From positions 1 through 64,000 of the forward strand of contig CAKOVX010000006.1 in NCBI GenBank assembly GCA_934122155.1: a stretch of 64,000 nucleotides of DNA. Direction: 5' to 3'. The DNA is from an uncultured Clostridia bacterium. Its GTDB lineage: Bacteria > Bacillota > Clostridia > TANB77 > CAG-508. This document shows positions 53,463 through 63,000 of this stretch, piece by piece; positions within the stretch are counted from its first letter, which is position 1; each line of letters begins with the position of its first letter. The position numbers and the translations under genes were made by a program. A model generated the notes under the pieces. That model ran no database searches, had not been told where the DNA came from, and saw only the letters and a program-made list of their open reading frames with translations.

Positions 53463-54843
53463 ATGAGTACAATTGCTGCAATTTCAACAGCTCCAGCTAA
53501 TGGAGGAATTGGAATTATTAGAATGAGTGGAAAGAATTGCTTTGAAATACTAGATAAAATTTTTGTACCAAAACAAAAGCAAAATATAGAAGAAATATCT
53601 GGATACACCATAAAATATGGGTATATTATAGATTTTAAAACAAAACAAAAAATAGATGAGGTTTTAGTATCATTTTTTAAAGCACCTAAAAGCTATACTA
53701 CTGAGAATATGTGTGAAATAAATTCACATGGGGGAGTGGTAATTGAACAAAAAATATTAGAACAATGTTTATTAGCAGGAGCTGAAATGGCTGAGCCTGG
53801 AGAGCTTACTAAAAGAGCATTTTTAAATGGCAGGATAGATTTATCACAAGCTGAAGGAATTATTGACTTAATAAATGCTAAAACTTCTCAAGAAGCAAAA
53901 GCATCATTTAAACAATTAGAAGGAAGCCTGTCTAAAAAGATTCAAGATATACGTCAGAATTTATTAAGCATAATGTCTGACATTGAGGCGTCTATTGATT
54001 ATCCTGAATATGATGAAGTGCCTGAAATAGTAAATAAAAGGCTGATTGAACAAATAGATGCAATTGAAGATAAATTACTTAAATTAGAAAAAAGTTTTGA
54101 CAGTGGAAGGGTACTAAAAGAAGGAATAAAAACAGTTATATTAGGAAAACCAAATGCAGGAAAGTCATCTTTATTAAATGCTATTTTAAACGAGGAAAGA
54201 GCAATAGTAAGTCAAATAGAGGGGACAACTAGAGATACTATTGAAGAAATGGTGCAGATTCAGGGAATACCTTTAAAATTAATAGATACAGCAGGCATAA
54301 GAAACACTCAAGATGAGATTGAAAAAATTGGCGTTAAAAAGGCTCTAGAGCTGTCAAACGAAGCTGACCTAATAATAGGTATATTTGACAACACAAAACG
54401 GCTTAGAAGCCGAAGATTTGCGAATACTGGATATTCTCAAAAATAAGAACTCAATTGTATTATTAAATAAGATTGATGAAAATGCAAATGGATTAGAAAA
54501 TGATATTAACATTAAAAATGTTAATAAACCGGTTATAAAAATATCTGCTAAAACAAAAGAAGGATTAGAAGAATTATATGAACAAATTCTGAAGATGTTT
54601 AAATTAAATGAAATTGAAATAAATGATGGGGAAGTAATAACAAATATAAGACATAAAAACCAAATTAGAAAGACTATTGAAGCCTTAGAACAAGCTAAAG
54701 ATGGACTAAAAATAGAAATGCCAATTGATGTAGTGGCTGTTTCTTTAAAAGAAGCATTAGAAGATTTGAGTGAGATAACAGGAGAAAACGTATCAGAAGA
54801 TATAATAAATAATATATTCTCTAAGTTTTGCTTAGGAAAATGA
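53463..54843 (+). CDS. mnmE: tRNA modification GTPase MnmE, two frames joined by a +1 shift at CGG
   Basis: The product is 459 residues if 53463-54398 and 54400-54843 are joined. The folate-binding head (MSTIAAISTAPANGGIGIIR) and the G1 loop GKPNAGKSS with DTAGIRNT lie before the shift. G4 (NKID) and the C-terminal catalytic FCLGK lie after it, so neither half alone can work. The frames meet at AAA-CGG-CTT; skipping one base (the C of CGG) gives AAA-GGC and a gap-free match to the family in this region. MnmE with MnmG modifies uridine 34 of tRNAs such as Lys(TTT), which sits in the P-site at this very codon. The shift may be programmed, a mutation or a sequence error. Confidence 0.9.
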
Positions 54844-55107
54844 AAGAAAAATTAACTTATATGTTTCACAAGCAAAGCATTATAAAATATATAGTTTCCA
54901 AAGAAAAAATTGTGTGAAACACGAATACTAAACTATAACAAAAAGACAATATCATTTAAAGACTTTCGACAAAGTGTTGAAAAATCAAAATAAAATAGTT
55001 TCGACAAAAAACGACAAGCCAAAAAGTTATATGAAACAGTGTTTTCGGTTTCATAGAAAACGAGATAAAAATAAAAAAAATAAATTTAACAAGGAAGGTA
55101 ATAAAAA
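54844..55107 (+). promoter_or_regulatory. mnmE-mnmG intergenic region with Spo0A-type boxes and split parS half-sites
   Basis: TGTTTCAC (about 54860) and GTGAAACA (about 54913) are the two perfect halves of the ParB site parS, in the right orientation but about 44 bases apart. Two full Spo0A-box matches (TTCGACAAA, about 54965 and 55001) follow, then a smaller inverted repeat (ATGAAAC...GTTTCAT, about 55030-55053). No gene is seen; mnmG begins at 55108 after AAGGAAGG. Confidence 0.5.
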
Positions 55108-56991
55108 ATGAAATATAATGCTGGAAAATATGATGTAGCAGTAATAGGAGCTGGTCATGCTGGATGTGAGGCAGCTCTAGCAACAGCAAGATTAGGACTA
55201 AAAACTTTATTATTTAGTATAAGTTTAGAAGCAGTGGCAAACATGCCATGCAATCCACATATTGGTGGAAGTTCTAAAGGCCACTTAGTAATGGAAATAG
55301 ATTGCTTAGGCGGAGAAATGGGAAAAAATATAGATAAAACATATACGCAGCTTAGAATGTTAAATACTTCGAAGGGACCTGCTGTATACTCTTTAAGAGC
55401 ACAAGCTGATAGAAAAAAATATCAAATGGAGATGAAACACACTTTAGAAAAACAACCAAACTTATACTTAAAACAAGCAGAAATAATTGATATAGGAGTT
55501 GAAAATAACAAGGTAAAATCAGTAGAAACTAATATTGGTGCAATATATGAGGTAGATAATGTTATATTAGCAACAGGTACATACTTAAAAGGAAAAATAT
55601 ATATAGGAGAAGTATCTTACGAAAGTGGCCCAGATGGTGTATTCCCAGCAAATAGATTGTCTGATATGTTGAAAAAAATTGGTATAAATTTAGTAAGATT
55701 TAAGACAGGAACACCAGCAAGAATAAATAAAAATTCTATTGATTTTTCTAAAATGGAAAGACAAGATGGAGATAAAAATCCTACCGCATTTTCATTTGAA
55801 GATAAAATAGTAGAAAAAGAAGAACAACTACCATGCTATTTAACATATACAACACCTGAAACACATGAGATTATAAGGAAGAACTTACATCGCTCACCTT
55901 TATATGGTGGAGAGATAAAAGGTACAGGGCCAAGATATTGTCCGTCAATAGAAGATAAAGTGGTTAGATTTGCAGATAAAGAAAGACATCAAATATTTGT
56001 AGAACCAATAGGAAGAGATACAGACGAAATGTATATACAAGGGATGAGCTCATCACTTCCTGAAGATGTGCAAATAGCCATGTACCGCACTATACCTGGA
56101 TTAGAACATGCAGAGTTTACAAGACCAGCATATGCAATTGAATATGATTGTATAGATCCATCTGAATTAAAATTATCATTAGAACATAAAAAAATAGATG
56201 GAATGTTTTTTGCAGGTCAAATAAATGGAACTTCTGGATATGAAGAAGCTGCATCACAAGGAATTATAGCAGGAATAAATGTAGCACAAAAAGTAAGAGG
56301 AAGAAAACCAGTAATATTAGACCGTTCACAAGCATATATAGGAGTTTTAATTGATGACATTGTAACAAAAGGAACTAATGAACCATACAGAATGATGACT
56401 TCTAGGGCAGAATATAGGCTTTTACTAAGACAAGACAATACTGATTTAAGATTAACAGAAATAGGACATGATGTAGGACTAATATCAGAAGAAAGATATC
56501 AAGCATTTTTAATTAAGAAAAAGCAAATTGAAGAAGAAATTGAAAGACTTGAAAATACTGTGGTTAGGCCGACAGATAAGGTAAATGAATTATTAAAAAA
56601 TAATAATTCTTCACCACTTACAACAGGCGTAAAAATGGCAGAATTATTAAGAAGAACAGAAATGAATTACGAACTTTTAAGCGAAATTGATGAAAATAGA
56701 AAAGAATTGCCTAAAGAAGTAACACAAGAAGTAGAAATAGAAGTAAAATATAAAGGATATATAAAATTACAACAAGCACAAGTTGAAAAATTTAAAAAAT
56801 TAGAAGCAAAATTATTGCCACAAGATATAGATTATAGTACAATTAAAGGACTAAGATTAGAAGCAAGACAAAAATTAAACAAAATAAAACCAAATTCAGT
56901 AGGACAAGCCTCTAGAATATCAGGCGTTTCACCAGCTGATATATCTGTTTTACTTATTTATTTAGAACAAACAAGAAAAAATGAGAAATAA
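55108..56991 (+). CDS. mnmG: tRNA uridine-5-carboxymethylaminomethyl modification enzyme MnmG (GidA)
   Basis: 627 residues. AVIGAGHAGCEAALA binds FAD, PCNPHIGGSSKGHL and DGMFFAGQINGTSGYEEAA are family blocks, and the C-terminal helical domain ends GVSPADISVLLIYLE. It works with MnmE on wobble uridines of tRNAs. It runs in one frame with no disruption, unlike its neighbours mnmE and rsmG. The end overlaps or abuts the rsmG leader. Confidence 0.96.
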   Translation: MKYNAGKYDVAVIGAGHAGCEAALATARLGLKTLLFSISLEAVANMPCNPHIGGSSKGHLVMEIDCLGGEMGKNIDKTYTQLRMLNTSKGPAVYSLRAQADRKKYQMEMKHTLEKQPNLYLKQAEIIDIGVENNKVKSVETNIGAIYEVDNVILATGTYLKGKIYIGEVSYESGPDGVFPANRLSDMLKKIGINLVRFKTGTPARINKNSIDFSKMERQDGDKNPTAFSFEDKIVEKEEQLPCYLTYTTPETHEIIRKNLHRSPLYGGEIKGTGPRYCPSIEDKVVRFADKERHQIFVEPIGRDTDEMYIQGMSSSLPEDVQIAMYRTIPGLEHAEFTRPAYAIEYDCIDPSELKLSLEHKKIDGMFFAGQINGTSGYEEAASQGIIAGINVAQKVRGRKPVILDRSQAYIGVLIDDIVTKGTNEPYRMMTSRAEYRLLLRQDNTDLRLTEIGHDVGLISEERYQAFLIKKKQIEEEIERLENTVVRPTDKVNELLKNNNSSPLTTGVKMAELLRRTEMNYELLSEIDENRKELPKEVTQEVEIEVKYKGYIKLQQAQVEKFKKLEAKLLPQDIDYSTIKGLRLEARQKLNKIKPNSVGQASRISGVSPADISVLLIYLEQTRKNEK

Positions 56992-57013
56992 TCAAATAAA
57001 AAAGAGAGGAACA

Positions 57014-57740
57014 ATGTTGATTATGAATAAATTAGAATTTAATAATAGTCTAATTGAAAAAGCAAAATCCTTTGGAATAAAAATATCTGAAAAACAGGCA
57101 GAACAGTTTTATAAATATATGGAATTATTATTAGAATGGAATGAAAAAATGAATTTGACAGCTATTACAGAGCCAGAAGACATTATTTTAAAGCATTTTA
57201 TAGATAGTTTAACAATTATTTCGTATTTAAAAGAGGCAAATACAGTGCTTGATATTGGTACAGGAGCAGGCTTTCCACGGAATACCATTAAAGATATTAG
57301 AGGAAGACAAAAGATTTACTTTGCTAGATTCTTTAAATAAAAGGATAATATTTTTACAAACAATAATAAATGAATTAGAATTAAAAAATGTACAAGCAAT
57401 TCATGGTAGAGCAGAAGAATTTGTGAGCAAAGGACGAGAAGCTTATGATATAGTAACATCAAGAGCAGTAGCAAGGCTAAATGTACTTTTAGAATATATG
57501 TTACCATTTGTAAGAGTTGGTGGAAAATGCATCTGCATGAAATCTTTTGAAATTGACGAAGAATTAAAAGAAGCAAAAAAGGCTATTGAAATTCTTGGAG
57601 GAGAGATTGAAAAAATAGATGAGATTATATTACCAGATACTGATATCCAAAGAAAAATAGTAGTAATAAAAAAAGTAAAAAATACACCAAATAAATATCC
57701 TAGAAAGGCTGGAACACCAGCAAAAGAGCCAATAATATAA
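57014..57740 (+). CDS. rsmG: 16S rRNA (guanine527-N7)-methyltransferase RsmG, +1 shift at CGG
   Basis: The product is 241 residues if 57014-57277 and 57279-57740 are joined. The N-terminus (MELLLEWNEKMNLTAIT) and the S-adenosylmethionine motif DIGTGAGFP lie before the break. After it, reading CCA-(C)-GGA-ATA-CCA restores FPGIPLKIL, the exact family motif. In frame 1 this spot is CCA-CGG-AAT. The same kind of shift, at the same codon, splits mnmE. Start at 57014 after AGAGAGGA; 57023 is an alternative. Without the shift the enzyme loses two thirds of its length. Confidence 0.88.
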
Positions 57741-57746
57741 CTTTAG

Positions 57747-57783
57747 AGTGACTTTTGAAATTGAAGCAAAAGTCACTTTTTTT
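57747..57783 (+). terminator. Terminator after rsmG
   Basis: AGTGACTTTTG and CAAAAGTCACT arms with T7. Confidence 0.85.
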
Positions 57784-57840
57784 AACAATTTATAACCTGA
57801 AATTTCTTATAAAAATTATTATATTTTTTTCAAAAATTCA

Positions 57841-57869
57841 TTGACATATTGAAGATATTTTTATATCAT
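57841..57869 (+). promoter_or_regulatory. parA-parB promoter
   Basis: Perfect TTGACA, 17-base spacer and TATCAT, about 70 bases before parA. Confidence 0.65.
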
Positions 57870-57939
57870 TAGTATGTCCCTTTTAATATAATTAGATATT
57901 AAAATAGTTTACATAAAAACAACAAAGGAGGCAATAAAA

Positions 57940-58728
57940 TTGGGAAAAATTATATCAGTTGCAAATCAAAAAGGTGGAGTAGGAAAGACTACAACTTCAG
58001 TGAATTTAAGCACTTTACTTGCCAAAAGAGGAAAGAAAGTTTTGCTAATAGATGCAGACCCACAAGGAAATGCTACAAGTGGTGTTGGAATGGATAAAAA
58101 TACAGAATTATCTGTTTATGATTTAATAATTAGTGATGAAGTAGAAAGTAAAGATACTATTCAAAAAACAGAAATTAAAAATTTATATATTTGTCCATCT
58201 AATATAAACCTTGCAGGAGCAGAAGTTGAGCTAGTTTCAATGATGTCGAGAGAATATAGAATGAAAGAAAAGTTAGAATCAATAAAAGATAAGTTTGACT
58301 ATATTATTATTGACTGTCCACCATCATTAGGATTAATTACATTAAATTCATTTACAGCATCAGATAGTGTATTGATACCAGTACAATGTGAATATTACGC
58401 TCTAGAGGGATTAGGACAACTTATAAACACTATTAATTTAGTAAAAAAACACTTAAATAAGGACTTGGAAGTAGAGGGAGCATTACTTACTATGTATGAT
58501 ATTAGAACAAACTTATCTAACCAAGTAGTAAAAGAAGTTAATAAATATTTTGAAAACAAAGTATATAAAACAGTAATTCCTAGAAACGTAAAACTAAGTG
58601 AGGCGCCAAGTTATGGAATGCCAATATCTATATATGATCCAAGATCAAAAGGTGCTAAAAGTTATGATAAATTTGTAAAAGAATTTTTGAAAAATAATGA
58701 TAATACAAAAGGAAAACATGCAGTATAA
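57940..58728 (+). CDS. parA: Chromosome partitioning ATPase ParA (Soj)
   Basis: 262 residues. TTG start after AGGAGG. The deviant Walker A is KGGVGKTTT, with LLIDADPQGNAT and IIDCPPSLGLIT. It is the MinD-like partner of ParB in origin segregation. Separated from parB by 19 bases. Confidence 0.95.
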   Translation: MGKIISVANQKGGVGKTTTSVNLSTLLAKRGKKVLLIDADPQGNATSGVGMDKNTELSVYDLIISDEVESKDTIQKTEIKNLYICPSNINLAGAEVELVSMMSREYRMKEKLESIKDKFDYIIIDCPPSLGLITLNSFTASDSVLIPVQCEYYALEGLGQLINTINLVKKHLNKDLEVEGALLTMYDIRTNLSNQVVKEVNKYFENKVYKTVIPRNVKLSEAPSYGMPISIYDPRSKGAKSYDKFVKEFLKNNDNTKGKHAV

Positions 58729-58747
58729 AAGAAAAGGAGATGTTATA

Positions 58748-59611
58748 ATGGCTGTTAAGAAAACAGGTTTAGGAAAAGGATTAGAAGCTTTATTTAGTGA
58801 AAATCAACTAACTAAAGAAGAAGAAAGAAAATTAAAAGATGGAGAAGAAATTGTTCAAAGCATAAAAGTTATTGAAATAGAACCAAATAGAAATCAACCA
58901 AGAAGAAATTTTCCAAGTGAATCAATAGAAGAACTTGCAAAATCAATAGAAAAATATGGTGTAATTCAACCAATTATAGTATCTAAAAGAGATGGATATT
59001 ATGAAATTGTTGCAGGTGAAAGAAGATGGAGAGCAGCTAAAAAAGCAGGATTAAGCGTAATGCCATGTATTGTTAGAGACAATGACGAAAGAAAAAATAA
59101 GGAAATTGCTCTAATTGAGAATATACAAAGAGAGGACTTAAACCCAATAGACAAGGCAAGAGGATTTAGACAACTACTAGATGATTATGGTATGACACAA
59201 CAACAATTAGCAGATACAATAGGATTAAACAGAAGTACAGTTACAAACACATTAAGATTATTAAACTTAGATGAAAGAGTAATGCAATTAGCTATTGATG
59301 GAAAACTAAACGAAGGACATTGTAGATCATTATTATGCATTGCAGACCCAGATAAACAATATGCCGCAGCAATTAGAATTATAGAAAAAGGTGAAACGGT
59401 TAGAGACATTGAAAAGAAAGTACAAGACCAAAAGAAAACATCACCTAAATATGAAGAGAGAAGACAAGCTATTTGTAGGGATATAGAAGATAGTTTCCAA
59501 AGTTTTTTTGGAACCAAAGTTAAGTTAAATGCAGGAAAAAGAAGTGGTAAAATCATTATTCAATACTCTACAAATGATGAATTAGAGAGAATTTTAAACT
59601 TGATAAAATAG
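58748..59611 (+). CDS. parB: Chromosome partitioning protein ParB (Spo0J)
   Basis: 287 residues. GLGKGLEALF starts the protein, VAGERRWRAAKKAG is the CTP-binding box and YGMTQQQLADTIGLNRSTV the helix-turn-helix that reads parS. I place the start at 58748 after AAGGAGA; the longer frame from 58697 begins inside parA. No full parS is visible in the window, only split half-sites before mnmG. Confidence 0.95.
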   Translation: MAVKKTGLGKGLEALFSENQLTKEEERKLKDGEEIVQSIKVIEIEPNRNQPRRNFPSESIEELAKSIEKYGVIQPIIVSKRDGYYEIVAGERRWRAAKKAGLSVMPCIVRDNDERKNKEIALIENIQREDLNPIDKARGFRQLLDDYGMTQQQLADTIGLNRSTVTNTLRLLNLDERVMQLAIDGKLNEGHCRSLLCIADPDKQYAAAIRIIEKGETVRDIEKKVQDQKKTSPKYEERRQAICRDIEDSFQSFFGTKVKLNAGKRSGKIIIQYSTNDELERILNLIK

Positions 59612-59613
59612 AT

Positions 59614-59657
59614 AAAAAATTGCTAAAATTTTAATAAATAAATTTTAGCAATTTTTT
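59614..59657 (+). terminator. Terminator after parB
   Basis: AAAAATTGCTAAAATT and AATTTTAGCAATTTTT arms with a T-run. Confidence 0.8.
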
Positions 59658-59678
59658 GATTTTCTAAGGATAATTCTA

Positions 59679-59708
59679 TTGACAACACAGTGAAAAATGT
59701 GCTATTAT
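59679..59708 (+). promoter_or_regulatory. Promoter of the tRNA-Ser pair
   Basis: TTGACA, 18 bases and TATTAT, about 40 bases before the first tRNA. Confidence 0.6.
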
Positions 59709-59747
59709 ATATAAGGTTATCGGTACATTAGTATTGATAACTTAAGT

Positions 59748-59839
<92 letters not shown>

Positions 59840-59860
59840 TTTTTTTTTACTTAACAATTT

Positions 59861-59951
59861 GGAGGCTTACCCAAGTGGTTGAAGGGGACAGTTTGCTAAA
59901 CTGTTAGGGTTCGCAAGGGCCGCGAGGGTTCAAATCCCTCAGCTTCCGCCA
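59861..59951 (+). tRNA. tRNA-Ser (anticodon GCT)
   Basis: 91 bases with a long variable arm. Acceptor GGAGGCT, anticodon loop TTGCTAA, CCA encoded. 21 bases after the first tRNA-Ser, so one transcript is likely. Confidence 0.94.
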
Positions 59952-60036
59952 TTATAGCTTAGAGTAGTAATACTCTAGGTTATTTTTTTGCTCGAGATAT
60001 AAAAAAATATATTTTAAATATTAATTGGTATAAAAT

Positions 60037-60067
60037 AAACTCTCTCTAAAATCTAGAGAGAGTTTTT
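60037..60067. terminator. Bidirectional terminator
   Basis: AAACTCTCTCTA and TAGAGAGAGTTT arms lie between the tRNA-Ser pair and the convergent dehydratase-activase gene. Confidence 0.8.
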
Positions 60068-60068
60068 A

Positions 60069-63000
60069 CTATATACTACTAACATTTGCAGTTTCTTTCT
60101 TCTCATTTTCTTTTTCAATAGCCAATTTTTCTTTTTGCTGTCTTTTTAAATTATCTTTTGCAACTGTCATTAATAATTTAATTCTATTTGTTTGGTTTGC
60201 TTCACTAGCACCAGGATCATAATCAACTGGAGCGATATTTGCATCAGGATATTTATCTCTAATAGTTTTTATAACACCTTTTCCAACCACGTGATTTGGT
60301 AAACATGCAAATGGTTGTACACAAACTATATTTGGAATACCATGTTCAATATATTCTACCATTTCAGCTGTTAAAAACCAACCTTCACCTGTTTGATTTC
60401 CAATTGATAAAATGTCCTTAACTTTAGTTTCTAGCTCAAATATATCGCAAGGTAATAAATAACCTTTTTTAGAATTTTTAAGAGCTATAACTGAATCTTT
60501 TTCCAAAATATCAATTAATTTAATTGCTGCCCTAAATAATTTAGCTTTCATTTTATCAGTTTTTATTAATTGATTAAATGTAATTTTATGTGTTGCTATA
60601 AATTTAACAAATCCCATAAAATCAGGAAGAATTACTTCAGCACCTTCTTCTTCTAATTTATCTGCTACAAAGTTGTTGCCAAAAGGATGATATTTAATAA
60701 GTACTTCACCAACAATACCTACTTTTGGTTTTTCAATTGAAGTATCTAGCTCAATTTTTTCAAAATCATTTACTATATCATAAATACTTTGTTTAAACTC
60801 TTTCATAGTTGATTTTACAACTAATGTTTTACATTTTTCCATCCACTCATCAAATAGTTTTTGAGTTTCACCTTTATGTATTTCATAAGCTCTATTTTTT
60901 GTAAGCATTTTTTGTAATAAATCTGCATATACAACACATTTAATCATTCTTTCAATCATTGGTATTGTAATTTTAAATCCAGGCATTTTTTCCATACCAA
61001 CAACATTAAATGATATAACTGGAACATTTGCAAATCCAGCATCTTTTAATGCTTTACGAATAAATCCAATGTAGTTTGTTGCTCTACAACCACCACCAGT
61101 TTGAGACATTATTAAAGCTGTTTTATTTAAATCATATTTGCCAGATTCCAAAGCTTCTATCATTTGACCAGTAGTTAAAATAGATGGATAACAAGCATCA
61201 TTATTTACATATTTTAATCCAGTTTCAACAGTATGTTGAGTACAATTCCTTAATAATTCTACCTTGTAACCGCATGAAGCAACTGCAGCTTCTAATAGTT
61301 CAAAGTGTATTGGAGCCATTTGAGGAATTAAAATAGTATAATCTTTTTTCATATCTTTATCAAAGATTTTTTTAACTTGCTCATAATTTCCAGAGCCTTT
61401 TTCTAATTCTTTATTTTGTTCTCTTTTCTTCATACTAGCTAAAAGTGAACGAATACGAATACGAACAGCACCTAAATTATTTATTTCATCTATTTTTATT
61501 AAAGTATACATTTTACCAAAGCTGTTTAATATTTCCTCAACTTGATCAGTAGTAACAGCATCAACACCACAACCAAATGAATTTAATTGAACTAATTCAA
61601 GGTTGTCATGTTTACCAACAAAATCTGCTGCTGCATATAATCTAGCATGAAATACCCATTGATCAACTACACGAATAGGCCTTTTAACTTCAGTTTGATT
61701 ACAAATTGAGTCTTCTGTTAAAACACATAAACCTAAGCTTGTAATTAAAGTATCAATACCATGATTTACTTCAGGATCCACGTGATAAGGTCTTCCAGCT
61801 AAAACAATTCCTTTTAAATTATTTTTATTCATGTATTCTAAAGTTTCTTCACCTTTATCACGAATATCTTGTTTAAATTTTTGATACTCTTCTTCAGCTT
61901 TTTTTGCAGCTGCTAATAATTCTTTTTTAGTAAAGTTGTATTCAGCAAATTCTGGTAATTCCATAATTGTTTCAGCAAGTTTTTTGCAATCAAAAGGTAA
62001 AAATGGATTTAAAAATTTTATATTATTTTCTTTTAATTCTTCAACATTATTTTTTAAAACTTCTGAATATGAAATTACAATAGGGCAATTATAATGATTA
62101 TCAGCTTTTTCATATTCTTTTCTTGAATATGGCATACATGGATAAAAAATAGTTTTTATACCTTGTTTTATAAGCCCTATAATATGACCATGAGAAAGTT
62201 TTGCAGGGAAGCAAACTGACTCTGATGGCATACTTTCCATTCCTTTTTCATAAGTTTTACGATTACTTTTTTCTGATAAAACAACACGAAATCCTAAATT
62301 TGTTAAAAATGTAAACCAGAAAGGATAATCCTCATACATATTCAAAACCCTAGGGATACCAATAGTTCCACGAGGAGCATCTTTTTCATCTAAAGGTGTA
62401 TAACCAAAGATTCTTTCATATTTATATTTCATAACATTTGGCAAATCTTTATGCTCTCCAACATTTCCAGCTCCTTTTTCACAACGGTTACCAGAAATAT
62501 ATCTTGAGCCATTACTAAATTTATTTATTGTAAGTAAACAATGATTTTCACAACCATTACAACGAACATGTGAAATATCAATTTTTAATTTATCTAAATC
62601 TTCGGGTTTGCTTAAAGTAGATACATATTCCATATCTAAATTTGCTTCATATTGCTCTTTTGCAAGTAATGCTACACCATAAGCACCCATTAAACCAGCA
62701 ATATCAGGTCTTACAACATTTCTACCAACAAGCAACTCAAATGCACGTAATACTGCATCATTGTAGAAGGTGCCTCCTTGTACAACAATGTGTGCACCTA
62801 AAGTTTTTACATCTCTAACTTTCATTACTTTTTGAATAGCATTTTTTATAACAGAATATGAAAGTCCAGCAGAAATATCTCCTACACTATAGCCTTCTTT
62901 TTGAGCTTGTTTGATTTTTGAATTCATAAATACTGTACAACGAGAACCTAAATCAACAGGTCTTCTTGCTTCTAAAGCAGAGTTTACAAATTCTTCAATA

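Noticed and set aside
57841..59611. A complete parS site within or near parAB
   Set aside because: No 16-base match to the ParB palindrome was seen; only separated half-sites before mnmG.
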